Origin: Paguma larvata
Taxonomy: Eukaryota; Chordata; Mammalia; Carnivora; Viverridae
Reading direction: 5' to 3'
Length of the DNA stretch: 64,000 bases
Assembly: GCA_030068075.1 (NCBI GenBank)
Contig: CM057832.1
Location: 78,710,502-78,774,501, forward strand
Each line of letters starts with the position of its first letter. Position 1 is the stretch's first letter. Positions 39,690 to 51,044 of this stretch are shown here, piece by piece. The translations under genes and the position numbers were made by a program. The notes beneath the pieces were generated by a model. It worked only from the letters and a program-made list of their open reading frames with translations, had not been told where the DNA came from and searched no databases.

Positions 39690-40149
39690 CTGTTCATGTT
39701 TTAACACTGCTACTATCTTATTCATGTAGCCATAAACGGCACACAACACTGTTTTGTAGATTCTAATTTTACATAAATGGTATGTTACTGTATTCATTCT
39801 ACAGTTTGGTTTTACTCAATATTATGATTTTGAAATCTATGTTATATATCGATCTAATCCATTCCTTTTAACAGCTGTGTAGTACTCTATCACTTGAACA
39901 TATAACAATTTAATTTAGCCATTCTCCTTTTGATGGACACTTTGTTTTTTGTTTTTTTTATTCCCACTATTATAAATAACGTTGGATGCCTTCAACATTA
40001 AGAGTTTCGCTAGAAAAAGAATTGCTGGGCTGTAGCAAACGCTCTTTTATCTTTTTTAGATTTTGCCAAACTGCCTTTCAAAGTGGTTACAACAGTTGAC
40101 ACTTCTGCTAACAGTGCATGAGATGTTCTTCTAAAATGGTCTTATTTGG
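39690..40149 (-). mobile_element. Older L1 fragment (L1M class), 3' region
   Basis: TGTGTAGTACTCTATCAC, GATGGACACTTTGTTT, CACTATTATAAATAACGTTGG, AAAGAATTGCTGGGCTGTAG and TGCCAAACTGCCTTTCAAAGTGGTTAC follow the reversed 3' region of old L1 elements. A felid SINE has inserted at its right end. Confidence 0.8.
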
Positions 40150-40274
40150 GGGCACCTGGGTGGTTCAGTTGGTTAAATGTCAGACTCTTGATTTCGGCTC
40201 AGGTCATGATTTTGCAGTTCTTGAGTTCGAGCCCTGTGTCGGGCACTGTGTTCGCAGTGTGGAGCCTGCCTGGG

Positions 40275-40330
<56 letters not shown>

Positions 40331-40393
40331 CCCCTCCCCTGCTCTAGCTCTCAAAATAAAGAAATAAACTTTTAAAAAAACTATAAAAAATAA
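40150..40393 (+). mobile_element. Felid SINE with long CT tract and target-site duplication
   Basis: GGCACCTGGGTGGTTCAG to the AAATAAAG tail. TAAAATGGTCTTATTTGG (40132-40149) and TAAAATGGTCTTGTTTGG (40394-40411) flank it. Confidence 0.95.
40278..40326. repeat. (CT)n microsatellite inside SINE
   Basis: About 24 uninterrupted CT units arose by expansion of the SINE tail tract. It is a likely polymorphic marker. Confidence 0.95.
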
Positions 40394-40411
40394 TAAAATG
40401 GTCTTGTTTGG

Positions 40412-42098
40412 CCTTGTGCAGTCCTGACCACTGTTAAGGTCTGGATAGACCATGAACACAGTTAAAAATCCGACTCTACAGGAATGCAGAAAACCTCCAG
40501 CTGCTACTCAGAGATCCACTTCATTATCTTGAAAACCATTAAACAGAAGGAAAGAAACCAGCATCTATTCTGCTTTCCAGAGGAACTGTATGTCAAGGCA
40601 ACCAAATAGCTGACATGGAAAGTTTCTCTTTGTAGATGTCTTCCAGCCAACAAAGAATGATAAAATCAGAAGACCACCATTTTTCAACAGCATGAATTAA
40701 AGTATCCAGGCAATGGTTAGCAGTGACTGCTCAAGTCCTAAGGGAGAGATACTCAGACAGAAAATACAATACCAGTTCTGAACTCTTAACAAAAAAAAAA
40801 AAAAAAGAAGAAGAAGAAGAGCAAGAAGAAGAATCTGACCAACCCCCTACTTCTAAATACCAATTTGCGTGTGCCACAAAAAAAAAAAGAAAAAGAAAGA
40901 GAGAGAGAAACACATTAAATGGCACCAGGGGAAGGTAGAAGACAGAGTCAGCAGTATTGCAGACTAGCAGGTTGCTCTTGGACCAATACCACCATCAAAC
41001 TACTAACACTCTTAATGAGTCTTAATGATCGTGGCACAATAGACTCATTTCCAGGGAGGCTGAACCATCAGGCTCAGATTGCTCCGCCTCCTCTTGACTT
41101 CCACAATCACAACCTTCAAATAAACCCCGTTCACTGAAGTTCCTGCTCATACCTCTTCCTTCATAAAAAGGCTCCTACGCATTCAGAAGGAAGTCCAAGT
41201 TTCTCTCCACAGGGCCTGTACACAGGCAGTTCACACCACAGGACCACGGACACCCCCACGGAACTGGGAGAACGCTGTGGTCCTGTGCTGAATGGAGGAC
41301 AAAGAGCAGATTCCTTCAAGATAAAAGATGCTGTGGAGTGGCCATTTTCATCATTCCCATAGGTTGGGCAGCAATCAGACCACCAGGAAAGAGAAATTAG
41401 GAGTCACAGAGCTTTATTCTTTATACGAAAATAAAAGCTAGAGAACATCTCTAGAGACTGTTACCAACCAGAGGGCTGTGACTTTTCTACAGGGAGGGGA
41501 CTTCTGATATGTTGTAAACATCGCATGAAAGAGATGAAACGATTTCTTGACAGAAGACTAAAAACAGCAGAACAGCTCCCCTTGCTTCTTGTGGTGTCTC
41601 AATCTTTCCATATTTAGTGAGCAAGAGTCAAAAATACCAAAACTCCTGGGAAATTCTCAGTAAAAGAATTTATTTTTGCTCAGCATAATTTGATTCCTTT
41701 TGTGGCTTTATCATGCCCGGCTCAGGATCCCTTATACTTGAGAGAGAGAGAGAGAGAGAGATTGCAAACAGGGTGGTCCATGATTGTCGATCGATGGTCC
41801 TAAGATTCCTTGATAGCTGGGCCATTTTTCTAGCACATGCATATGAAATTCAGGAAATGGAATCAGAAAGAATAGGAGAATGGCCTTAACTAACATAGAA
41901 CCCTGAGAGGAAGAACGCTAGCCTGAGATGCCACCATGTTACTTGCCCTTGATGACAGAGATCGCATATCATCTCCAACCAGAGAGCAACCAAGGAAGCA
42001 AATTTACTGACAAACAATACCCTGCAAGGAGCATGATACTGATTTTAATTGCCCTTAATTTATACTCCAAGTCAGACACAAGGCAACACTTCAGATAA
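40412..42098. other. Flank sequence, unassigned, possible old repeats
   Basis: An A run with GAA repeats is at 40791-40832, an A-rich tract at 40878-40910 and (GA)n at 41742-41761. The style of 40440-40760 and 41340-41700 suggests old interspersed elements, but I cannot name them. No gene is seen. Confidence 0.4.
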
Positions 42099-42114
42099 AG
42101 TAATGATTTTTTTT

Positions 42115-42332
42115 ATCTTTTTTATTTTTTTTAAGTTTATTTATTTTTGAAGGAGAGAGAGAGAGGAGTGAGCAGAGGAGGGGCAGAGAGAGAGGGAGAC
42201 AGAGAATCCAAAGCAGACTCCAGGCTCTGAGCTGTCAGCACAGAGTCCGATGTGGGGCTTGAATCCGCAAACGTGAGATCATGACCTGAGCTGAAGTTGG
42301 GCACTTAACCGACTGAGCCGCCCAGGCGCCCC
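42115..42332 (-). mobile_element. Felid tRNA-Lys SINE with target-site duplication
   Basis: A reversed SINE ending GAGCCGCCCAGGCGCCCC. AGTAATGATTTTTTTT (42099) and AGTAATGATTTTTTTT (42333) flank it. Confidence 0.95.
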
Positions 42333-42348
42333 AGTAATGATTTTTTTT

Positions 42349-42675
42349 TTAAACCAAAGCCCTTAGATCATGGTGTCCATCAAGACAGAGAAGTGAGTTC
42401 TGCATGAGCCATTCTCTAAAACCGAAAGAAGACCTTTCTCCCCCTTCCCCAAAGCAGCTATCTATATCTACTGTCCTGGGGCGCTGGCTCATGTTAAAAT
42501 TGGGGACCTCGAGCAAGATTTGAAATGACTGTGAGTGCAGGATCCCAGACATCAGCTGAGGAGGGAATTCGGCACAGCTGAAGCTGAAGCCACCAAACTT
42601 TGTTAAAGGTGGAGTATTTGCTCCAAGTGTTCTGTGTATGCTATTTCTAGCCCTTTAGTAATGGCTGGTTTAAAA
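42349..42675. other. Flank sequence, nothing recognised
   Basis: No gene is seen. Confidence 0.4.
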
Positions 42676-42689
42676 TTCAGCCCCATCCA

Positions 42690-42913
42690 GGGGCCCCTGG
42701 GTGGCTCAGTCGGTTAAGCGTCCAACCCCCGGTTTCAGCTCAGGTCATGAGGTCACAATTCATGACTTCGAGCCCCACACCTGGCTCTGCACTGATAGCG
42801 AGGAGCCTGCTTGGGATTCTGTCTCTCCGTCTCTCTCTCTCTCTCTCTGCCCCCCTCCACGTGCACTCTCTCTTTCTCTGTCTCTCTCTCAAAACAAATA
42901 AACTTAAAAGAAA
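42690..42913 (+). mobile_element. Felid tRNA-Lys SINE with target-site duplication
   Basis: GGGGCCCCTGGGTGGCTCAGTCGG to the ACAAATAAACTT tail. TCAGCCCCATCCA (42677) and TTAGCACCATCCA (42915) are the probable duplication. Confidence 0.94.
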
Positions 42914-42967
42914 GTTAGCACCATCCAAACTGGAATAAAGCTTACTCCCAAATGACATATCTGCTTG

Positions 42968-43355
42968 CTGTGGACTGAATCGTGTCCCCTCACAAAATTC
43001 ACATGCTAACGCCCTAACCCCTGTTGTGGCTGTACCTAGGTCCTTGAGGAGGTAATTAAGGCTCAATGAGCTTCCAAAGGTAGGACCCTAATTCAGGAGA
43101 ACTGTGGTGTTACAAAAGAGAAGAGTCCTCTTGCTTTCTCGTTCTCCCGTCCTCACTTTCTCGTGCTCTCAGGACACACACTGAGGAAAGCCCGTGTGAG
43201 GACACGGTGAGAAGGTGGCCCATCTGCAAGCCAGGAAGAGGCACGTTGAACTTGGACATCTGGCCTCCAGAATGGTGAGAATTAAGTTTCTGTTGTTCAA
43301 ACCACCGAGTGTTTAGTATTTTATTATGGCAGCTAGAGCCGACTCATATACTGCT
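42968..43355 (+). mobile_element. MaLR-type LTR remnant
   Basis: TGTGGACTGAATCGTGTCCCC, AAATTCACATGCTAACGCCCTAACCCC, CCGTGTGAGGACACGGTGAGAAGGTGGCC, GGCCTCCAGAATGGTGAGAATTAAGTTTCTGTTGTTC and ACCACCGAGTGTTTAGTATTTTATTATGGCAGC follow a MaLR LTR from start to end. It is solitary and has no coding capacity. Confidence 0.8.
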
Positions 43356-44348
43356 ACATTTAACATTGCCGTGCAGACACTACGGACAAAATCCGTCATG
43401 TTTTATAATCTCGGGTTTCTAATCTTGCATGCAGTCATACAATTTGAGGATTCCTGGGTTGAACAGAATTCTTAAAAATGTCCGGTTTGGGAATATCTTG
43501 TGTCACTGGCGATGCATGTCTAGGGCATTGTGTGGAGGACTCTCGCAATGGTTGAGCTCACTGGGAAGAGAGCTTAGATCAGTTAGGGCTCTCCTGCCCC
43601 CTCTTGGACCTTGGAGCTTGTTGGGGGGGGTGGGAAGGGAGGGAATGCGTCAATTACAGGCGTGCGGATTTGCCACCCCTGCTCCGGTCCAACATCCCAT
43701 GTGGAGGCCGGACACCCAGCTCTACCCCTAAATTCTTCCACTAGCTAGTCTGAGTCGAAAACATTAGAAAGCAAAAAAAGAAGTCCTCTAACATTATTTG
43801 AGCCTGGGTTTACTTTGCAGCTGTCTAATGAGAATAGTCATTAGTGATACCTGCTCCAGCTTTCCGAGAGGCCATTTGATGAGCTCAAATGAAAAAATGA
43901 TTATGCAAAGGCTTTGTAAACCCAAACAGCAGTTGGAAGGTGCATGACGCAGATGAAAGCTGTGTAGATGACTACGTATCTTTCACCCTAATGTAACCAC
44001 TGCTGGCGGCAACCCACGCATGAGCATTTCACCCTGATTAGGAAATAAAATCAGATGGAACCATTTTTAAGCATTGTGGGGGGCTTTTAAGGGGTGAATA
44101 TTTTGCGAAGTTTCCATTTATTGATTGTATATGTTTATATATTTCCTCTTATCCACGGAGCTCTTGAGGCTGCATACAAACCGTATAAAATATACACAAT
44201 AAATAATAATAGAACTAAGAGGAAAGAGCACTGTCAGACAAGACAGAAATTTTGTATCTGAGCTTCCTGGCAACCACGGAAAATATAAAACTATGCAATT
44301 ACATGATTTTCATTTTCAGAAAGAAACTTTACTTAAGAACTGTAAGCA
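43356..44348. other. Flank sequence, nothing recognised
   Basis: Holds a G8 run at 43623-43630 and a 100-codon frame without family features. No gene is seen. Confidence 0.4.
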
Positions 44349-44563
44349 AGGGGTGCTCAGTCACTTAAACATCCGACTCTTGATTGCGACTCAGGTTATG
44401 ATCTCACGGTTTGTGAGATTGAGCCCCGCACTCTGCACCGATGGCATGGAACCCGCTTAGAATTCTCTGATTGTCTCTCTCCCTCTCTGCCTCTCCCCCG
44501 ACTTGTGCACTAGTCTCTCACTCCCTTTCTCTCTCAAAGTAAATAAACTTTAAATAAAAACAG
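44349..44563 (+). mobile_element. Degraded felid SINE
   Basis: The head is damaged (GGGGTGCTCAGTCACTTAAACATCC lacks the CTGGGTGG block), but the internal GATGGCATGGAACCCGCTTAG, CT tail and AAATAAAC end are clear. It is older than most copies here. Confidence 0.85.
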
Positions 44564-44757
44564 TTGTAATAATAAGCATCATGCCAATATTTTTCCATTG
44601 AGTCTTCCATTTGCTTATATAAATGTGGACCCCGTGGGCAATGTCTCCAGAGAGAACCCTAAATATAAGACTGTCAGTGTCACCGAGAGCGAGGATCAAC
44701 TTTGTGGCAGGATATGAACTTCAGGAGCCTAGAGGAGGGCCGATGAGGCAGCATGGA
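44564..44757. other. Flank sequence, nothing recognised
   Basis: Short interval without recognisable features. Confidence 0.4.
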
Positions 44758-45000
44758 ACCCTATTAAGAACACGGAACTGAGAATCTAAAATCCATTCGA
44801 GTCTTGGTGTCCCCATGTATTGGTTGTGTGGCCACGGGCAATTATTTTAATTCTGAGTCCTGGTTCTCCTATAAGAAGGAATAATTAGACTGACCTCGGA
44901 CAATTGTGAAGAGGAAAGAAATCTATTGGGCAGAGACTTCATCTTCATCTAGTGCTTAGTAAAGCACTAATGATGTGTTCGTTATTAACTCTCATGTTTC
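44758..45000 (+). mobile_element. MIR SINE
   Basis: GTTGTGTGGCCACGGGCAATTATTTTAATTCTGAG, TATAAGAAGGAATAATTAGACTGACCTCGGACAATTGTGAAGAGG and TAGTGCTTAGTAAAGCACTAATGA follow MIR in plus orientation. Confidence 0.7.
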
Positions 45001-45246
45001 ACAGCCCATGGATGGGTCTAACATAGCAATGCCCAACGTATACAGAAAACATGCTATTCTTACGTGTTTCTTCTTGGAGCTATAATGTGTCCATTGGCCT
45101 CTTGCAGGCCTGGGAAGTCCTACAAACAAACTGCTCTTCTTACCTCGTTTTCACTCAGCATTTCCAGACTTACTTGACTACTAAGACCCCCACTTCCCCT
45201 TTGCATGACCCCACTCTACAATGCATCTTCTATAAACATTAAACTA
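45001..45246. other. Flank sequence, nothing recognised
   Basis: No gene or named repeat is seen. Confidence 0.4.
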
Positions 45247-45706
45247 ACTCAGTGTTCTCAATGGGTGGGAGGGGGTGATTTTGCCCCAAGACATATGGCA
45301 ACATCTGAACATATTATTGATCAGCTCGACTGGGGGTGGGGCAGGGATCAAGGTAGTCCTGTCATCTAGTGGGTAGAGGTTAAGGATGCTGCTAGATGTC
45401 TTATAATACCCAGGACAGGGGCGCCTGGGTGGCTCAGTCGGTTGAGCGTCGAGTCTGACTTCGGCTCAGGTCATGATCTCACGGCTCCTGAGTTTGAGCC
45501 CCATGTCAGCCTCTGTGCTGACAGCTTGGAGCTGGGAGCCTGCTTCTGTTCTGTGTCTCCCTCTCTCTCTGCACCTACCCTGCTCATGCTCTGTCTCTCT
45601 CTCTCTCAAAAATAAACATTAAAAATTTTTTAAAAATAATAATAACACCAGGACAACGAAGGCTTACCTGTCTCAAAATGCCAGTAATGCTGAGGTTAAA
45701 AAACTC
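45247..45706 (+). mobile_element. MER5A hAT element, split by a SINE
   Basis: The left part (to 45418) has GTGTTCTCAATGGGTGG, GATTTTGCCCC, ATGGCAACATCTG, CATCTAGTGGGTAGAGG and GATGCTGCTAGATGTC. The right part (from 45638) has CACCAGGACAACGAAGGC, AAAATGCCAGTAATGCTGAGGTTAAAAAACTCT. Together they make a complete MER5A interrupted by the felid SINE at 45419-45637. Confidence 0.88.
45419..45637 (+). mobile_element. Felid SINE nested in MER5A
   Basis: GGGCGCCTGGGTGGCTCAGTCGGTTGAGCG to the AATAAACATT tail. TAATACCCAGGACA before and TAATAACACCAGGACA after are the probable duplication, taken from MER5A sequence. Confidence 0.95.
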
Positions 45707-46949
45707 TAAGCCCTAACTAACCCTTCTTTGAAATTATTTCTATTTTTATTAACTATTTATGTTCTCACAGGTTTAACAGGCCCAGAGATAAACTCTCTTC
45801 TGTGATTCCGCAGTTTCTTCCCTCCAATTCTGTGGAGCTGGCCTAGCTTATACGTTGTAGTGCTCTGGGATTTCACACACAATCCCAGGGGGCCCAGCCC
45901 TCACCCTCGACGACTCAGATGAAATCTCCCATTAGCCCTGTGCCTTCTAGGCCTCAGTCATAATCACACAGCTACGGTGCATGTCAGCGCTGCCCCGGCC
46001 ATCTTCCTCTCCTCAGGACCACCCTCCCTGAATCTTCTTGCAGATGGTAGGTCCTTCCCTGGAGCTCAGGGACCACATCCCCACCCAATACCCCAAATAT
46101 GGGGGACTCTGGCAGGGAACAGGATACTTCCAAAAAGAGATGACCAATACACTTCCTGGGCTTGTCAAGAGCCAGAAAATGTCACCTCCTAATTACAGTC
46201 TGGGGAACACCTTTGTATGGGCAGTGCATACAAATGTCAGCTAAAACGTGCCCACGAAGTAACTTTCTTCCCTTTTCTGTGATTAAATTTGTTTCCTTTT
46301 TGGCTCCCATTCTGCTCAATGGCAGAAATTTTATCTCCAAAAACTCTGTAAACTGTAGATTATCATTCCCTCAGGTCTCTCAAGATGTCACCGGAAGGGG
46401 TCCCCAGGCCCCCTCATGTCATCATCTATCATGCTGGTGTCACAGGGGGGCCCCCACCTTCGCTGCCTTCGGCCATGTTGTTCTGGGTCTTCCTTGTGTC
46501 CCCTGCCTCTCTGTGCCACATCCTTGCCTCTCTCAGAAGTCAAGGGTCCTTCCTGAGCTTCTGACACTACCGTGGGCTTTGAGACACCCAGAGGGTTTGT
46601 CTGAGGATCTCCATTATCCATACCATGCTGGGCCCTCTCTCGGGCTCGCCCCGGGAAAGAGAGGTACAGGTCTCCTTTTGCCTCAGTTTCCCAAACCTAC
46701 CTGGACAGCCATCATTCCTCACCCAGACTTGACCCAGGAACTTGGAGGGCACAGGAGCCCTTCTCCAACACTCATTCCTCCCCCAGAATTTCTCCTCCCC
46801 TGCCCCCAACCTCCACTCTAGGACCCCTTTTCCCTGTTTGCCTGCTCTCCTCTCTTTTTCTACTCATCCCACCTTCCCTGTGCCCTGAGTTCCCCTTCGG
46901 AGCCATCCTTTTGAAACGCCAAAACTTAAGCTTTTGAACGTCAAATGCT
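45707..46949. other. Flank with an orphan 219-codon frame
   Basis: The open frame 46162-46821 encodes a Pro/Leu/His-rich product of no recognisable family. The sequence is C/T-rich, so stops are rare by composition. No promoter or splice context is evident, and I treat it as noncoding. Confidence 0.4.
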
Positions 46950-47080
46950 TTTCTTTCTCTTTTTCTTTTCCCCCCCCCCCCCTAGAATTACCGTCTCTGC
47001 CAGGAGTTTCAAAAGTCTGTTTAGACTCTTAGCTTTCTCTCTGCATTTTTGCTGAGTCATTCGCTCACTAAGAGAATAAA
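46950..47080 (+). promoter_or_regulatory. Acceptor-like pyrimidine tract, NF-E2-type site and AATAAA
   Basis: A pyrimidine tract with a run of C (to 46982) ends CCTAG at 46985. TGCTGAGTCAT, an exact NF-E2/MARE-type sequence with an AP-1 core, is at 47050-47060, and AATAAA is at 47075-47080. These may be coincidental or mark an enhancer or a noncoding terminal exon. Confidence 0.3.
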
Positions 47081-49447
47081 AGCCGAATGTCTGTAGCCTC
47101 AATTCAGGCAAGGGCTAGGGGGACAAAAGAAGGAGGAAAAAAATCTTCGGTGAAATCTGAAAATAGAATTATTCCCCAACAATGAGCCCCGCCGTCCCCC
47201 AACCACCCCCCCCCCACGCCACCTGTGGGTTCACTTTCATGTTTTCTTATATCCAGTCCCGACAAGGTTTAAAGTTTCATTGACCGGAACAACTGTGTGT
47301 AGGGTAACAAATAGGTTTCATCTCCCTTGCCAAGTTCAATTGATTGGTAATGGCTGCCTGAGATGCCTGTTCAGAGATGTTCTGAGGCCTTGGCTGGGCG
47401 CGCTGGGCAAGAGTGGATTAGTCGCGTCCGCCATGGGTGAGGGAGGAAAAATGGGAGAGCCGGCCTGCCAAGAACTAGCCATCACTTCCTGTCATCTGCA
47501 AACTTGGAGATTCCTCTAGGACCTTCCTTTTCCAGATCACATAAGCAAATGTTATCAGAAGGCCTGATGGAAAGCCTAGGATAAGAAGGAACCTCAAGCG
47601 TAAAGGATGTTTGGCTAAGTAAGGCAGGATTATCCCAGGACCAACCTTCCAAGTGGTGCCCCCGGGGTCTGGGACTCAGAAAATGGGCAGGTTACAGGGT
47701 CCCAGCATCGTGACCCTCACTGCTCCCCGGCTCTCACCTGCCCTCCAGGTGAGAGGTTTTGTGCTCTCTGGAGTAAGCACACAAAGTCCGGTGGTATGAA
47801 TCGGTTATTTATTCCATGGTCAGTGGGAGCCACTGATGGTTTGAGTAGAGAATGACAAGATAGGAGAAGGCCTTCCACGAACCCAGCTGCCACAGGTTGA
47901 GGCATCTCTCCAGAGTGGCTGCGGTAGTCCCTGTGAGAAGGCTTCACGAGTGGGAATAAACGCAGAAGTCATACCGAGACAACAGAAGAGACCAGAAGGC
48001 CACCCTCTGCTGAATGCTAGCCATGTCACAGGCCTTACAGAAGCCCAGCTAGTACAAACCTTCTTGATAACTCTTCATGTGTATAGCCTCTGCCTTCACT
48101 TTGAAGGAAGCAAAGATTTGCAAGAGTCTGGGTGCCTCCTAAAAGAATGCTGCCAGTCTGGTCTGAGCTAAGGAAGGCCTGGCTGCGGACCCTAAAAGGA
48201 AAAAGAATACCCACGGGGTCTAGAGCAGCAGGCACCGGGCATGCCCACCTCCAGGTGCCTGCGTGTGGTATCTGGGTGGCTCGAGGCCATCCTGAGAAAG
48301 GTCAGGCTGCGCTGGGGATGTCGCCATGGCTCTGTCCCTCTGGGCGCTCCTCCAGGTCTCAGAATAATCCTCCAAGGCACAAGTCAGCTTCTCCCACTGA
48401 AATGAGCTAAACCAGAAACACAAAAACAAAGCTGGGCACAGCACGGAGAGGAGGTTGCCAAGGAGGCATCCACTCCAGGCTGGGGCTGCGCCTGACTATT
48501 CAGGCAGGTGACTTAAGGATAACAGGATGGTATATCCTGGGTGAGGGGAGGAGGAGGAGTGAGGAAAAGCAGAAAAACAGGAGCCACTGAGCAAAGCTTC
48601 CTTGCTTCGGCAAGACGAGAAAGATCCCACTTCTCCCCGCCAAGGTTTGGGGGTCCTAAATCTATTCCCCTCCCCTCTACCCCTCCGCCCCATATTGATT
48701 CGCCCTTTCTCTCTGTTTTTGCGTCATCTTCCCTCCCCAGTTTGCCTTTCTTGCTCCCTCCCTGCTCTCCCTTTTTCTCACCCCTCTACCTAAACCTGGC
48801 CACAACAGAATGTACTTCTGGCTCAGCCCGCAAGTACCCCAAGCAGAACATGTATGGCCATCTCTTCCCGATGCCCAGGCCCAGCGTGACCCGGGCTGGT
48901 GTCCCTGGAAGACAGCAGAGCTATCCAGAGCCACCTTCCTCATGCATTCCTAACCTCCCACTCACCATCCAGGAAAAGATTTGGGTTCCATGGCCTTGGC
49001 CAAACCCCTTCCGTCTGGCTCTGCTAGTTTCCCTTATTGCAGACACAAGGGGTGAGGGTATGGGTGGGGTGTGGGGATGGGTGCTGCCTGCGATCAGGCG
49101 GTCATTCCAGCCACCCCGCCCCCAGCAGGGAGGCTGGGTGACATAAACACACGGAAGATCACTAGCCACGCTGGGCGGCAGCACACCGGCCCAACAGGTG
49201 CTGAGCAGGTGACACAGGAAAGAGGCTGGAGGCCCAGGAAGGCCACAAGGAGACGGTGGCAAAGAGCATCCCATCCAGGAAGGGAGAAAGTACATTCCAG
49301 GTGGGACTGGCAGAGTAAAGGGCCCCACTCCAAACCGAGCATGGCCACCCCAGGGGCAGTGAGTTGAGCAGGCCGGCCTGAAAGGAACTGAGAGTTTGTG
49401 CAGGAGGCAATGAGAAAGAAAGCTAAATTGGAGCTAGTACAAAGAGG
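47081..49447. other. Flank sequence, GC-richer, no recognised gene
   Basis: C runs near 47190-47215. A 201-codon frame (48541-49146) and several on both strands reflect purine/pyrimidine bias rather than a gene. No SINE is seen here, so it is one of the longer SINE-free intergenic stretches. Confidence 0.45.
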
Positions 49448-49646
49448 GTTTAACGTTTATTCATTTTTGAGAGACAGAGTGCGAGCAGGGGAGGGGCAGA
49501 GAGAGAGGGAGACATAGAATCTGAAGCAGCCTCCAGGCTCTGAGCTGTCAGCACAGAGCTTGACTTGGGGCTCAGACTCACAAGCCATGAGATCATGAGC
49601 TGAGCCGAAGTCAGATGCTCAACCCACTGAGTCACCCAGGTGCCCC
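49448..49646 (-). mobile_element. Felid tRNA-Lys SINE
   Basis: TTTAACGTTTATTCATTTTTGAGAG to GAGTCACCCAGGTGCCCC. Likely duplication: AAAGAGGGTTT / AGAGAGAGTTTT. Confidence 0.94.
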
Positions 49647-50299
49647 TCAGAGAGAGTTTTGAATGCAAAGTCGAGAGTTTGGCGTTTATATGTTTGTAAG
49701 AGAAAGACATGGCAAGTTGCTGAGTGGGAGAGGAACATTATCAAAATGATGTGTAAGAAGACATCAAATAGGAGCTTTCCTGTGGCAGGTTGGCAGTGGG
49801 GCCCGCGGCTGAAAACAACAGCAGCTAAATAACACATCTGGTAAGAATACAGGGAAGAAATGGGGCCAGATGCCACACTCCCCCAGGGCTTATTAACTGC
49901 CGTCGCACTACAGTCGGCCCCCTTCAAGCCTTGTAAGCACTCTTGCCAGCGAGGCGCTGGGAATCAGGAGAGATTGGCCAGGGAATACAGTGGCTTTTTC
50001 TCTGTGCATCAGGGAGGCGCTCTCTTCCCCATCCCACTCCCTACCTCGGGATGGAGGTGGGGGTGGGGTGTACCCATAGAGATACACCCAGAGAGGCTGA
50101 GGAAAGGCGGGCAATCCGTTCCCTGCTTAGACAGCATGGTGCTTCTCTCCCTCTGAGCCAGGAAGAAGGAAATTGGACTGACAGCAGATGGAGAGAGAAG
50201 GCATCTGTGGAGCCCCTGTTTGGCCAGCGTTGTGTACAACAACAGTGGGTGAGCCTCCTGTGGGTCACAAGAACACCTCAGTTGGTAGCTGTGCTGAAA
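49647..50299. other. Flank sequence, possible L2 around the SINE
   Basis: Text on both sides of the 49448 SINE (GCAATGAGAAAGAAAGCTAAATTGGAG; GAATGCAAAGTCGAGAG) has an L2-like style but is too diverged to assign. No gene is seen. Confidence 0.35.
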
Positions 50300-50815
50300 G
50301 ACCTATATCATATGGTTCCATTTATATGTAATTTCCAGAAGAGGCCACGCGATAGACTGGTGGTTGCCAGGACGCGAGGGGGGTAGACATGGGGAGTACC
50401 TGCTTACTGGTCATGGGGTTTCCTTTCGGGGTGATAGGGAATATTCTGGAACTAGGCAGTGGTGACGGTTGCATGAAACTATGAATGTAATAAGTACCAC
50501 TAAATTGTATACTTTATTTATTTATTTATTTTAATGTTTTTACTTATTTTTGAGAGACATAGAGACAGAGGGTGAGCAGGGGAAAGCCAGAGAGGGAGGG
50601 AGACACAGAAGCAGGCTTCAGGCTCTGAGCTGTCAGCACAGAGCCCAACGCGGGGCTTGAACTCACAGACCGTGATCATGACCTGAGCCGAAGTCGGCCA
50701 CTTAACCAACTGAGCCACCCAGGCACCCTTAAATCGTACACTTTAAAAGGATTAAATTGGTAAATTTCATGTTAGGTGCATTTGACCACAAAAATTTTCT
50801 TTAACAACAAAAAAA
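50300..50815 (+). mobile_element. Older L1 3' end (L1M class), split by a SINE
   Basis: ATATCATATGGTTCCATTTATATG, TGGTGGTTGCCAGGACG, CGGGGTGATAGGGAATATTCTGGAACTAGGCAGTGGTGACGGTTGCATGAAACTATGAATG, then after the SINE GTACACTTTAAAAGGATTAAATTGGTAAATTTCATGTTAGG…ACCACAAAAA. This is the classic L1M 3' UTR with its A-rich tail. Confidence 0.88.
50516..50729 (-). mobile_element. Felid SINE nested in L1M
   Basis: A reversed SINE from TTATTTATTTATTTTAATG to GAGCCACCCAGGCACCC. TAAATTGTATACTTTA (50501) and TAAATCGTACACTTTA (50731) are the duplication, derived from the L1 sequence itself. Confidence 0.95.
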
Positions 50816-51044
50816 AATTGGCTTCTGACCTTCAAACATCTCATCAGTTATCACCACACCCAGGGACTACCTGTGAGGAGTAGAGACCCAGAAGCAGTGT
50901 GCCATGAAGTACAGTTTCAGTGACATGAGACAGTGGCAGCTGGGAGTGGGGGACGGCGGGAAGGTCAGTGGTTTTCAGGCTGGAGTCTGCGCTCCCCTGC
51001 CAGAGAGCAAGGCCATGCGGAATCTTCTGAACTCACACACATGT
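50816..51044. other. Flank sequence, nothing recognised
   Basis: Short interval without recognisable features. Confidence 0.4.

Noticed and set aside
46162..46821. 219-codon open frame on the + strand
   Set aside because: No recognisable domain, composition dominated by Pro, Leu, His and Ser from C/T-rich DNA, and no promoter, splice or homology support. Longest by chance in a stop-poor stretch.
47186..47215. C-rich runs as a G-quadruplex or i-motif site
   Set aside because: The complementary strand has G runs, but spacing and composition are poor for a clear four-tract motif. Treated as low-complexity sequence.
48541..49146. 201-codon open frame on the + strand, with several overlapping frames on both strands
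   Set aside because: Purine-rich then pyrimidine-rich DNA leaves few stops in all frames. No family features are seen.
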